Assembly: GCA_965224785.1 (NCBI GenBank)
Contig: OZ245062.1
Coordinates: 3,100,001-3,164,000 of the forward strand
Source: JALSNL01 sp036479585
Lineage (GTDB): Bacteria > Bacteroidota > Ignavibacteria > Ignavibacteriales > Melioribacteraceae
Direction: 5' to 3'
DNA length: 64,000 nucleotides
Shown: piece after piece, positions 1-7,879 of the stretch
Layout: each line of letters starts with the position of its first letter
Position numbering within the stretch: the stretch's first letter is position 1
The notes under the pieces: model-generated
Told to the model about the DNA's origin: nothing
Database searches by the model: none
What the model saw: only the letters and a program-made list of their open reading frames with translations
Translations under genes and position numbers: made by a program

Positions 1-420
1 CCAAATTTCTTCTTCAGAGTTTGGGTCATTCGGGCCAAAATATTTTTCTCCTAAAATTTCAAAGTGTTTTCTATTATCAACTTCGTAATCAGAATTTGGA
101 ATCCATTTGTTAAATATGAATTCGAAAGTTTCATCAATATTGTTTGTTGCTCCTTTGTGATTAAAAACTGCATAGAGTCCGCCTTCAATAGTTTGACTCT
201 CCATTCCATTTGGAATAGTTTTAGAATCTGTAACTTCTATTGCAGCCCAAGTAGTATATATAGTGTCGAGTGTAAAATCTTCCTTTTTGAAATTATTTGG
301 ATAAACTTGAATTGAAAATAAGTCACTACCAATATTGTTTTTAACTTCATTTAATCTTGGCATAAACTGACTCCAAATTTTGCCAGCTTTACTATTTGAC
401 AATGAAGTCTTTGTTTGCAT
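1..420 (-). CDS. Effector-binding (GyrI/AraC C-terminal type) domain protein, cut by window edge
   Basis: The minus-strand frame encodes a small-molecule effector-binding fold like the C-terminal half of AraC/BmrR regulators or stand-alone GyrI-like proteins. Visible pieces are IEEPKILNIDSKKLIGMQT, a central TWAAIEV strand, GGLYAVFNHKGA and FEFIFNKWIPNSDYE, in the family's usual order. Only the last few residues should lie beyond base 1. The first ATG is at 420, but about 20 residues that still fit the domain lie upstream, up to about 488, with no ATG or GTG. The gene therefore either uses a rare start or lost its N-terminus, possibly a DNA-binding domain, where it abuts the VOC gene. Family call is from pattern recognition. 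Confidence 0.6.
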   Translation of the reverse strand, partial: MQTKTSLSNSKAGKIWSQFMPRLNEVKNNIGSDLFSIQVYPNNFKKEDFTLDTIYTTWAAIEVTDSKTIPNGMESQTIEGGLYAVFNHKGATNNIDETFEFIFNKWIPNSDYEVDNRKHFEILGEKYFGPNDPNSEEEIW

Positions 421-497
421 ACCTATTAACTTCTTAGAGTCAATATTTAATATTTTTGGTTCTTCAATTTTAATAGTATTTCCAATTACATCATTTA

Positions 498-869
498 TTA
501 TAAAGAGATTGTTAAATAATAATCATCCAAGTCTCTTAACGAAAATTCTTCTTTCCCTGAATTTTTATTTATATGAAGTTCCTCTTCAATTTTAGAATTT
601 AATTCTTTGGCATTTTCCCAAATGTTATTTAACTCATTTACTCTAAAATATAAAATTAGTCCGTTGCCAGGTTTTGTTTTTGAGTTAGCTAAAGTTGGAT
701 GTTCGTGTTCTCCCCACTTGTGTAAACATAAAATAACAGTATCATCTTGGTCAGCTAAAATTTCAAATTTACTTCCTCCGTGTTTACTTTTGCAACCTAA
801 TAATTTTTGATACCACTTTGAACTTCTTTCAACATCATTCACTCCAATTATTGTTTCTGTTCTAATCAT
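498..869 (-). CDS. VOC (glyoxalase/bleomycin-resistance) superfamily protein
   Basis: A 123-residue single-domain protein. It starts with the typical first beta-alpha unit (ETIIGVNDVERSSKWYQKLLG), has a central H-bearing stretch (LCLHKWGEHEHP) and ends with LRDLDDYYLTISL, where family members normally carry a metal-binding or substrate-binding strand such as DPDGN. Members bind small molecules or act as dioxygenases, isomerases or resistance proteins; nothing here identifies the ligand. It sits 21 bp downstream of the aspartase-fusion gene on the same strand and directly before the effector-binding fragment, so the three may be cotranscribed. Confidence 0.7.
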   Translation of the reverse strand: MIRTETIIGVNDVERSSKWYQKLLGCKSKHGGSKFEILADQDDTVILCLHKWGEHEHPTLANSKTKPGNGLILYFRVNELNNIWENAKELNSKIEEELHINKNSGKEEFSLRDLDDYYLTISL

Positions 870-890
870 TGTAAACCTTTCTTAGATTTT

Positions 891-2750
891 TTATCCTTGT
901 CCAATCATATTTTCCGGTGCAAGCAATTCATCTAACTTTTCTTTTGTGAGTAATTTTTTCTCCAACACCAACTCATAAATTCCTTTGTTTGTATCAAGAG
1001 CTTCTTTTGCTAATTGAGTACTTGTCTCATAACCGAGTGTTGGATTTAGTGCAGTAATAATTCCAATACTATTTTTCACAAGCATTAAACAATGTTCTTC
1101 GTTAGCAGTTATGCCATCTATACATTTATATTTTAGAGTACTCATTCCATTTGAGAGAATTGCAATTGATTCAAAGATACTTTGAACAATTACAGGCTCC
1201 ATTACGTTTAGCTCAAGTTGTCCAGCTTCTGCAGCAAGGGTTACGGTTAAATCATTTCCAATAACTTTAAAAGCAATTTGGTTTACAACTTCAGGAATTA
1301 CAGGATTAACTTTTCCAGGCATAATAGATGACCCAGGTTGCATTGCTGGCAAGTTAATTTCATTAAACCCTGTACGTGGACCAGATGAAAGCAATCTTAA
1401 ATCATTAGAAATTTTAGATAACTTTACTGCTAATCTTTTTATTGCAGATGAGTACATTATGAAAGCTCCTGTATCTTGCGTGGCTTCCACAAGGTTGCCA
1501 GCAATCACAATATCTTTTTTGGTTATCTCACAAAGATGTTCAATACACTTTTCACTATATTCGGGAGTAGCATTTAAGCCCGTACCTATTGCTGTTGCTC
1601 CCATATTCACTTCTAAAAATAATTCTGCATTTTGTTTTAACCTATTAATTTCTTCTTCCAGCGTTGAAGCATAAGCTTCAAACTCTTGACCAAGTGTCAT
1701 AGGAACAGCATCTTGCAACTGAGTTCTTCCCATTTTTATAACTTTAGAAAATTCTTTTCCTTTTGCTCGGAACGATTCAATCAAATCAGTCAAAACGAAA
1801 ATTAGACTTTCATTTGCCATCATTAAAGCAAGCTTCACAGCAGTTGGGTAAGCATCATTTGTTGATTGAGACAAATTTACGTGATTATTAGGATGACAAT
1901 ATTTATAATCTCCTTTATCACGCCCCAGAAGTTCTAATGCTCTGTTGGCTATAACTTCATTGGCGTTCATATTAGTCGATGTTCCAGCTCCACCCTGAAT
2001 CATATCAACAATAAAATTAGTATGTAGTTTGCCATTTATAATTTCGTTGCACGCCTCTACTATTGCATCGGTAACTGGTTCGGAAAGTAAACCAACATCA
2101 AAGTTAGCTTTAGCTGCAGCCATCTTTACCATTCCAAATGCACTAACAATACTAGGGAAGGTGTTAATGTTTTGTCCGCTTATATTAAAATTTTCAATTG
2201 CTCTTAACGTTTGAATTCCATAATACTTTTCTTCCGGTACATTTCGGTAACCAAGTAAATCGTGTTCTTTTCTTGTTCGCCCCGATTCATACTGAGCACC
2301 AATATTAACAGCACGAGTATTAGTTCTACGCATTCTTCTTGATATAACTCTTGCAATTCTAGAGTACAACTTTACCGCCATCATACCTTTGTCTTTTACA
2401 AGTTCGGTTAATTTTGCACATTCCACAACCACAACAATAGTTTTTAATAAAGCTCTTGCAGAAGTTGAATGAGGAGAATCATCAATTAAGGATCCTTCAC
2501 CAAGAAAATCATATTTGGAAAAAAATGACAAACGTTTTTCATCACCAAAAGTTGTAGTTTTAAAAAGTTCAACTTCTCCCTCATAAATCATATACATATG
2601 ATGGCGAGGAGTGTTCTCGCTAAATACTAAGGAATCTTTTTCAATTGTTTTTACAGTTACATTCTCGGCAAGTAATTCCAGCTCATCTTCATCATAATCA
2701 TTAAACAATTCAATCTTTGTAAGGAACTTGATAATTTCTTGAGTATTCAT
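891..2750 (-). CDS. aspA: Cyclic-nucleotide-binding domain fused to aspartate ammonia-lyase
   Basis: A 619-residue fusion. Residues 1 to about 135 form a CRP-like cyclic-nucleotide-binding domain (IEKDSLVFSENTPRHHMYMI, then FLGEGSLIDDSPHSTSARAL). From about residue 160 a full aspartase follows: EHDLLGYRNVPEEKYYGIQT, a GTSTNMNANEV block, and the fumarase/aspartase signature GSSIMPGKVNP in the last third. Family knowledge: aspartase reversibly deaminates L-aspartate to fumarate and ammonia as a cytosolic tetramer. No CRP-type DNA-binding helix is present between the modules, so the sensor probably tunes the enzyme rather than transcription (inference). Stand-alone aspartases are about 470 residues, so the N-terminal 150 are extra. 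The start is preceded by a GGAG-like site (GAGAAATTTT in minus sense). Confidence 0.88.
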   Translation of the reverse strand: MNTQEIIKFLTKIELFNDYDEDELELLAENVTVKTIEKDSLVFSENTPRHHMYMIYEGEVELFKTTTFGDEKRLSFFSKYDFLGEGSLIDDSPHSTSARALLKTIVVVVECAKLTELVKDKGMMAVKLYSRIARVISRRMRRTNTRAVNIGAQYESGRTRKEHDLLGYRNVPEEKYYGIQTLRAIENFNISGQNINTFPSIVSAFGMVKMAAAKANFDVGLLSEPVTDAIVEACNEIINGKLHTNFIVDMIQGGAGTSTNMNANEVIANRALELLGRDKGDYKYCHPNNHVNLSQSTNDAYPTAVKLALMMANESLIFVLTDLIESFRAKGKEFSKVIKMGRTQLQDAVPMTLGQEFEAYASTLEEEINRLKQNAELFLEVNMGATAIGTGLNATPEYSEKCIEHLCEITKKDIVIAGNLVEATQDTGAFIMYSSAIKRLAVKLSKISNDLRLLSSGPRTGFNEINLPAMQPGSSIMPGKVNPVIPEVVNQIAFKVIGNDLTVTLAAEAGQLELNVMEPVIVQSIFESIAILSNGMSTLKYKCIDGITANEEHCLMLVKNSIGIITALNPTLGYETSTQLAKEALDTNKGIYELVLEKKLLTKEKLDELLAPENMIGQG

Positions 2751-2825
2751 AAAATTTCTCCTGAATAATTATTTTATTAAAATTGTAACAAAAGCGTTGT
2801 AAGTTTCGTCTATAATTTAGGAACT

Positions 2826-3341
2826 ATGCTAACAAATACAAAATACAATTTTTTAGTTCAGCAATATAGGAATAGAGTTTACACTTATTCATTTTATATG
2901 CTGAAGAACCGGATGGATGCTGACGACGTAACTCAAGAAGTATTGATTCGTATATGGAAGAATATGAACAAGTTCAAATTGCTTTCTGCAAAAAGTTGGA
3001 TTATGAAAACAACACATAATTTATGTATAGACTTTCTGAGAAAAAGGAAAAAAGAACTAGAGAAAAACCCGTTATCAACTGATGATATTTTAGACTATAC
3101 GACTAATAAACAAAGTGAAAATCCGGTTGTAATAACAGAAAGTAAAATGATTGATACTAAAGTAAAAGAAGCTATAAAGAGATTGCCAGAAAAAATAAGA
3201 AGTACTTTTGTTTTATATGAAATTGAGGGAATGAAATACAAAGAAATAAGCAAGGTGTTGGACATACCTATTAATAGTGTGAAAGTTTACATTATGCGAG
3301 CAAGAAAAAATTTACAAAATGAATTACAATTGTTAAGGTGA
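2826..3341 (+). CDS. ECF-subfamily RNA polymerase sigma factor
   Basis: 171 residues with both ECF regions. Sigma-2 covers about residues 10-75 (FYMLKNRMDADDVTQEVLIRIWK, the core-binding and -10 recognition segment). Sigma-4 covers about 110-168 (IKRLPEKIRSTFVLYEIEGM, KYKEISKVLDIPINSVKVYI, RARKNLQ), the -35-binding helix-turn-helix. The length is normal for the family. It heads an operon-like run with the membrane protein that starts 6 bp downstream and a DUF4252 protein. That layout suggests the second gene is its anti-sigma factor and the DUF4252 proteins are part of, or regulated by, the same envelope response (inference). Confidence 0.9.
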   Translation: MLTNTKYNFLVQQYRNRVYTYSFYMLKNRMDADDVTQEVLIRIWKNMNKFKLLSAKSWIMKTTHNLCIDFLRKRKKELEKNPLSTDDILDYTTNKQSENPVVITESKMIDTKVKEAIKRLPEKIRSTFVLYEIEGMKYKEISKVLDIPINSVKVYIMRARKNLQNELQLLR

Positions 3342-3347
3342 TTTAAG

Positions 3348-3902
3348 ATGAATGAGAAATTATTAAATAGAATTATATCCGTAGCTTATGGCGATGCTGG
3401 CATCTCTGAAAAAATAAAAATTTACTTATTGGCAAGTAATAATGAAGAAGTTAAAACAACTTTAGCACAATACAAACAAACGGTTGAACAAGTTAATAGT
3501 TTAGACTTGGAGGAATGTCCCGAAGAAATTATTAAGAACACTACAACTTTTACAAAGCAAAATATTTCAAAAGAAAAGTCTGTTTTATTTGATTTATACA
3601 CTCTAATTTTTGGCAGACCAGCTTTAGCATCAATAGTGGCGGGAGTTTTTGTACTTGCAATAGTTTCTACATTTATTTTTAACCGACCAGAGATTAAACA
3701 ACAATATTCAACTCAAGAAATTGAACTTGCTGATATTCAAGTAAAACAATCTCTAGCAATGATAGCAGATGTATTTAATAAAACAAGAATTACAATAGAA
3801 AAAGAAATTTTAACCGAACAGGTTGGTGTACCAGTTCACAAAGGATTTAATTTAGTAAATAATTTATTTATAGGAGAAAACAGATATGAAAAAACTAACT
3901 AA
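3348..3902 (+). CDS. Putative membrane anti-sigma factor
   Basis: A 184-residue protein of no sequence family I can name. It has a cytoplasmic-looking N-terminal part of about 85 residues (contains SLDLEECPEEI), one transmembrane helix at about residues 93-112 (ALASIVAGVFVLAIVSTFIF) and a polar C-terminal segment rich in Q and E. The topology (short cytosolic domain, single helix, external tail) and its place 6 bp after an ECF sigma gene are what one expects of an anti-sigma factor; no zinc-binding HxxxCxxC motif is present. Its 3' end overlaps the next gene by 17 bp, which implies translational coupling. Confidence 0.6.
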   Translation: MNEKLLNRIISVAYGDAGISEKIKIYLLASNNEEVKTTLAQYKQTVEQVNSLDLEECPEEIIKNTTTFTKQNISKEKSVLFDLYTLIFGRPALASIVAGVFVLAIVSTFIFNRPEIKQQYSTQEIELADIQVKQSLAMIADVFNKTRITIEKEILTEQVGVPVHKGFNLVNNLFIGENRYEKTN

Positions 3903-4446
3903 TTTATTAATTGTACTTGTCATAATTTCTGGTGCGACTTTGTTTGCACAAGATGAAAGTTATTTAAGCGAACCAGGATATGTCGATTTTGAAAACCTCT
4001 CTTCATTATTTAGTGAAGATGACCTTATTACAGAAATTTTAATTGAAGAAAAACTTTTGCGGATGGTTGCAAAATTTACTGATAGCGAAGAAGAGCCAGA
4101 ACTTTCTAATTTGCTTGGTGGATTAAAATTAATTAAAGTGAATACTTTTGAAGTAAATAGGAGCAACACTAAACAGATTTTACAAAACATAAAAACTATT
4201 GATAAAGATTTAAGAAGAAAAAAATGGGATAGAATTGTTAAAACAAAATCAAGAGGTGAAGCAACAAATGTATATGTTAAAACTGCTGGCGAAGAAGATT
4301 TTGTTGGTCTAACTGTTGTTACTATGGATGGCAATGAAACAACATTTGTAAACATTGTTGGAAGTATTGATTTAGAAACAATTAACAAACTTGGAGACAA
4401 ATTTGATATACCAGGTCTTGATGATATTAAGAAAAAGAAAAAATAA
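3886..4446 (+). CDS. DUF4252 family secreted protein
   Basis: 186 residues with a cleavable signal peptide (about residues 1-21, ending ATLFAQ). The mature part resembles DUF4252 proteins of Bacteroidota: a short acidic start, LIEEKLLRMVAKF, then LLGGLKLIKVNTFEV, a DRIVKTKSRGEATNVYVKT strand pair, and a C-terminal FVNIVGSIDLETI. The function of the family is unknown. The start overlaps the putative anti-sigma gene and a strong hairpin follows 15 bp after the stop, so it is the last gene of the sigma operon. The stop is preceded by a lysine-rich tail. A second DUF4252 gene follows at 4705. Confidence 0.72.
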   Translation: MKKLTNLLIVLVIISGATLFAQDESYLSEPGYVDFENLSSLFSEDDLITEILIEEKLLRMVAKFTDSEEEPELSNLLGGLKLIKVNTFEVNRSNTKQILQNIKTIDKDLRRKKWDRIVKTKSRGEATNVYVKTAGEEDFVGLTVVTMDGNETTFVNIVGSIDLETINKLGDKFDIPGLDDIKKKKK

Positions 4447-4461
4447 ATTTTAATGATAAAA

Positions 4462-4490
4462 ATGCCTGGCGCTTTCAAAGTGCCAGGCAT
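4462..4490 (+). terminator. Hairpin terminator after the sigma/DUF4252 operon
   Basis: ATGCCTGGCGC and GTGCCAGGCAT form an 11-bp stem (one G-U pair) around a TTTCAAA loop. The 3' flank is only TTTAG, so the U-tract is weak; the mirror flank is A-rich, so it may work for either strand. Confidence 0.65.
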
Positions 4491-4520
4491 TTAGTAATTA
4501 TACACTTTCGAAAAATGTTT

Positions 4521-4574
4521 CACAGATTACTAATCTGTGTTACGAAATACCGTATCGTAGATTAGCAATCTGCG
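4521..4574. repeat. Two-hairpin dispersed repeat, copy 1
   Basis: Two 19-nt palindromic arms, CACAGATTACTAATCTGTG and CGTAGATTAGCAATCTGCG, lie 16 bp apart. The spacer (TTACGAAATACCGTAT) can itself pair with the second arm's edge. The same layout recurs at 40738-40789, and a related single arm at 32473-32491. It lies between two DUF4252 genes. Confidence 0.8.
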
Positions 4575-4601
4575 AGAAATTAAATGATATAAAAATAAAC
4601 A

Positions 4602-4623
4602 ACTCCGCCGCAAGCAGCGGAGT
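4602..4623. repeat. GC-rich hairpin upstream of lipoprotein gene
   Basis: ACTCCGC and GCGGAGT form a 7-bp stem around an 8-nt loop, in otherwise AT-rich DNA. It stands between the two-hairpin repeat and the DUF4252 lipoprotein gene. There is no U-tract on the plus side; read on the minus strand it is followed by a T-rich run. Role unknown. Confidence 0.5.
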
Positions 4624-4704
4624 ATTAAAAGATTTACTATTTTTCAAAACGCCCCAAGGGACGGGGAATTAACCCAAAGAGATTAAAATATTATAAAGGA
4701 CAAA

Positions 4705-5256
4705 ATGAAAAGTATAAAACTATTCCCCATCATAGCCTTGATATTATTAGGCTTAACAAGTACTGGCTGTATTGGAGTTAACAAAGAATATAGAAATATT
4801 AGAACTCAAATACTAGATAACCTAAATGATGACTTTGATAAAACGATAGAATTTTCAGTTGGTAAAGCTGGATTCTTTTTTGCAAGTAAATTTGTAAAAC
4901 TTGTTGACGATGATGATGATATTGAAAATATTGATGAAATGTTAAAGCACGTTTCTAATATTAATATTGGAATTTATGATAGAGTAACAAACTCATCAGA
5001 ACCAACTCGCTCTTTGCTAAATAATATTTCAGACAATATGAAAGAAAACGAATACCAAAGTGTTGTAAAAACAGTTGACGGTGATGAGATGATCGGCATT
5101 TTTATTAAAGATAATGATTCCGAAGAAATAACAGAAATGTTTGCGGTTATTTTATCTGATGATGATTTGGTAATGCTAAAATTAAATGGAAACTTAAACT
5201 CACTTGTTGAAACTGTTATGGAGAATGAAGGCTTTAATGTAAAATTCAACAAGTGA
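4705..5256 (+). CDS. DUF4252 family lipoprotein
   Basis: 183 residues. The N-terminus has a hydrophobic segment ending STGC at Cys22, a plausible lipobox for signal peptidase II and membrane anchoring. The rest follows the DUF4252 pattern of the protein encoded at 3886 (acidic DDDDDIENIDEMLKHV, then KENEYQSVVKTVDGDEMIGI, then FAVILSDDDLVMLKLNGNL), so the two are likely distant paralogues. Function unknown. An AAAGGA ribosome-binding site lies 5 bp before the ATG. It is separated from the sigma operon by a terminator and a repeat, but could still belong to the same regulon. It converges on sucC. Confidence 0.7.
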   Translation: MKSIKLFPIIALILLGLTSTGCIGVNKEYRNIRTQILDNLNDDFDKTIEFSVGKAGFFFASKFVKLVDDDDDIENIDEMLKHVSNINIGIYDRVTNSSEPTRSLLNNISDNMKENEYQSVVKTVDGDEMIGIFIKDNDSEEITEMFAVILSDDDLVMLKLNGNLNSLVETVMENEGFNVKFNK

Positions 5257-5270
5257 GTTTTTAATATTAT

Positions 5271-6434
5271 TTATTTTGATAAAACTGCGGTAACCTTATT
5301 TGCCGCATCCTGAAGTGTAGTTGCAACTTCAAAGTTCATTTTAGATTTCTTTAAAAGTACACTTGCTTCTTTTGCGTTTGTACCTTCAAGTCTAATAACA
5401 ATAGGTATTTCAACTTTAATTTCCTTTACTGCATTGATAACACCTTGGGCAACTCTATCGCATCTTACAATTCCACCAAAAATATTAATTAAAATTGCTT
5501 TTACATTTGGGTCACTTAAAATTATTTTGAACCCGTTTGCAACAGTTTCTTTATTTGCACCACCACCAACATCTAAAAAATTTGCTGGTTCGCCACCGGC
5601 TAATTTAATAATATCCATTGTTGCCATTGCTAGTCCAGCACCATTAACCATACAGCCAACGTTACCATCAAGCTTAATATAATTCAAATCATACTTTGAA
5701 GCTTCAACTTCAAGAGGTTCTTCTTCCTCAAAATCTCTATACTCTGCAATATCTTTTTGTCTGTACATTGCATTGTCATCAAAATTCATTTTAGCATCAA
5801 GAGCAATTACATCTCCTTCTTTAGTAACAACTAAAGGATTTATTTCAGCAATAGAAGCATCAGTTGAATCGAAAGCTTTGTAAAGTGACATTAAAAATTT
5901 AGTCGCATTCTTAAATTGAATTCCTTTTAGACCCAAAGCAAATGCTAGTTTTCTAGCTTGGTAAGGTTGCATTCCAATTGCTGGATCAATTGTTTCTTTA
6001 ATAATTTTTTCTGGAGTTTCTGCTGCAACTTTTTCAATTTCAACACCACCTTCTGTAGAAGCCATAACAACATTTTTTGATTGAGCTCTATCTAGTGTAA
6101 TTCCAACGTACATTTCTTTATCAATATTTACACCTTGCTCAACAAGAAGTCTCTTAACCAATCTTCCTTCTGGTCCAGTTTGATGAGTTACTAAAGTCAT
6201 ACCCAAAATTTGTTTTGCATATTTTCTAACTTCAGGAATACTTTTAGCAACTTTAACACCACCGCCTTTGCCCCTACCACCAGCGTGTATCTGTGCTTTT
6301 ACAACTGTAATTTTTCCTGGAATTTCTTTTGCAGCTTTTACTGCTTCCTCTGGAGAGAATACAACTTTCCCATTTGGAACAGGAACATTGAACTTTCTTA
6401 AAATTTCTTTGGCTTGATATTCGTGAATTTTCAT
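5271..6434 (-). CDS. sucC: Succinate-CoA ligase (ADP-forming) beta subunit
   Basis: 387 residues, the normal length for SucC. The N-terminal ATP-grasp region opens with MKIHEYQAKEILRKFNVPVP and includes AQIHAGGRGKGGGVK (nucleotide-binding loop). The C-terminal CoA-ligase domain contains LDVGGGANKETV and ILINIFGGIVRCD. The enzyme makes ATP while converting succinyl-CoA to succinate in the TCA cycle. The alpha subunit gene sucD is not adjacent, so the pair is split in this genome. An AAAGG site precedes the start. The serine hydrolase gene lies about 100 bp upstream on the same strand. Confidence 0.96.
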   Translation of the reverse strand: MKIHEYQAKEILRKFNVPVPNGKVVFSPEEAVKAAKEIPGKITVVKAQIHAGGRGKGGGVKVAKSIPEVRKYAKQILGMTLVTHQTGPEGRLVKRLLVEQGVNIDKEMYVGITLDRAQSKNVVMASTEGGVEIEKVAAETPEKIIKETIDPAIGMQPYQARKLAFALGLKGIQFKNATKFLMSLYKAFDSTDASIAEINPLVVTKEGDVIALDAKMNFDDNAMYRQKDIAEYRDFEEEEPLEVEASKYDLNYIKLDGNVGCMVNGAGLAMATMDIIKLAGGEPANFLDVGGGANKETVANGFKIILSDPNVKAILINIFGGIVRCDRVAQGVINAVKEIKVEIPIVIRLEGTNAKEASVLLKKSKMNFEVATTLQDAANKVTAVLSK

Positions 6435-6532
6435 AACAACCTTTTTACTATGATTAGTTTCTAAAATTTAACTACTTAATAATACAAAAAAATATTTTTT
6501 ACTCTTATTAGAATTTCAAAATAATCTATAAG

Positions 6533-7687
6533 TTAATTAAATAAACTTTTGAATATTGCGTTGTGAATTTCTGGTCTGAAGTTAATAATTTTTCTATTTC
6601 TTCTTGTTGGGTGAACTCGATTGCTCAGTAGAATTACAAATAGTTTGTTTTCTTTATCAACCCAAATTGATGTTCCTGTATAACCCGTATGACCAAAAGA
6701 ATTTTTAGAAAAATATTTACCTGAGGATGAATTTTCTTCAGACCTTGTATCCCAACCCAAAGCTCTATCACTTTGCTCTGATTGTTTTGTTGTCCACTCA
6801 TCAATTATATTTTTGTTTATTATTTTTTCCCCATTGGATTTACCATCATTCAATAACATTCGTACAAACTTAGATAAATCTTCTGCAGTAGAAAAAAGTC
6901 CGGCATGTCCGGCAACTCCGTTAAGCATATAGGCACGTTCATCATGAACTTCGCCTTGTAATAATTTCATTCTCCAAAAATCATCTAACTCTGTTGGAAC
7001 ACAATTTTGCTTTATTTCATCAGACGGATTATACATTGTTGAGTTCATACCCAAAGTTTGAAATAGATTTTCTTCCAAAAATTGGTCTAACGATTTCCCA
7101 GTTATTCTTTCTATGACTTTTTGCAGAGTAACCATACCCAAATCACTGTAAACATATTTAGTGCCGGGTTCATAAGTGAGTTCAATATTCATTATATCAT
7201 TTATCACTTCATCTGCTGTTGAAAATTCATCATAATATTTTTTAAAAGCTGCCAAACCAGAATTATGAACTAATAAATTTCTGATTGTAATTTTATCTTT
7301 GCCATTGTTGTTGAATTCTGGTAAATATGTAATTATTTTTTCATCTAAACTTAACTTTCCTTCATCAACCAAAATCATTGCCGCGGAAGTTGTTCCTACT
7401 ACTTTAGAAACAGAAGCTAAGTCAAAAATAGAATTTATGGCAATTGGTTTTGAAGTTTTATCGTAAGTGAAATGCCCAAAAGATTTATTGTATAAAATTT
7501 CATCACCCATCCCAAAAAGCAAAACTGCTCCGGAGGAAACAGAATCGGAAACCGCTGATATCATTAGGCGATCGACTTGTTCAAAGTTATAAGTTTTATC
7601 AATTTTGGGAGAACAAGAAGAGTTTATTAAAGTAAGTAATGTTAGTAGTAAAATGATTACGATGGAATGGAATGTTTTTGAGTTCAT
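6533..7687 (-). CDS. Beta-lactamase-family serine hydrolase lipoprotein
   Basis: 384 residues. A hydrophobic leader ends in NSSC with Cys25 as a likely lipidation site. The class C beta-lactamase/penicillin-binding fold is shown by SVSK (Ser92 and Lys95, the SxxK catalytic pair), YSD as the Y-x-N counterpart at about residue 180, and HTGYTG as the third box near residue 330. Family members are periplasmic esterases, D-amino-acid peptidases or EstB-like enzymes more often than true resistance enzymes. Since a muropeptide-transport and amino-sugar kinase pair lies nearby on the same strand, a cell-wall role is possible (inference). Confidence 0.85.
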   Translation of the reverse strand: MNSKTFHSIVIILLLTLLTLINSSCSPKIDKTYNFEQVDRLMISAVSDSVSSGAVLLFGMGDEILYNKSFGHFTYDKTSKPIAINSIFDLASVSKVVGTTSAAMILVDEGKLSLDEKIITYLPEFNNNGKDKITIRNLLVHNSGLAAFKKYYDEFSTADEVINDIMNIELTYEPGTKYVYSDLGMVTLQKVIERITGKSLDQFLEENLFQTLGMNSTMYNPSDEIKQNCVPTELDDFWRMKLLQGEVHDERAYMLNGVAGHAGLFSTAEDLSKFVRMLLNDGKSNGEKIINKNIIDEWTTKQSEQSDRALGWDTRSEENSSSGKYFSKNSFGHTGYTGTSIWVDKENKLFVILLSNRVHPTRRNRKIINFRPEIHNAIFKSLFN

Positions 7688-7879
7688 AGGTTTAGTGTTT
7701 TAGTAGTTCTATCTTATCATACTTTTAAATAAATGCAATAAAATAGTTTTATTAATAAAATTGTGAGACTTCTTGTTTTGATTTGAACTATAAAGTATAT
7801 GGGAGTGGACGTTTCGGAACACCAAACTTTCATTTTAACGATCACACGCCCAATGACTTATATACATTGTTGTCAACAT

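Noticed and set aside
64..595. Plus-strand frames of 83 and 71 codons at the left edge
   Set aside because: They lie antisense to the effector-binding and VOC genes, and their residue composition shows no domain.
3960..4490. Minus-strand frame of 176 codons
   Set aside because: Antisense to the DUF4252 gene, which has a signal peptide and family pattern; the antisense frame is a composition artefact running into the terminator.
6533..7687. An antibiotic-resistance beta-lactamase
   Set aside because: The catalytic boxes fit the broad serine-hydrolase/esterase group; nothing indicates resistance activity.
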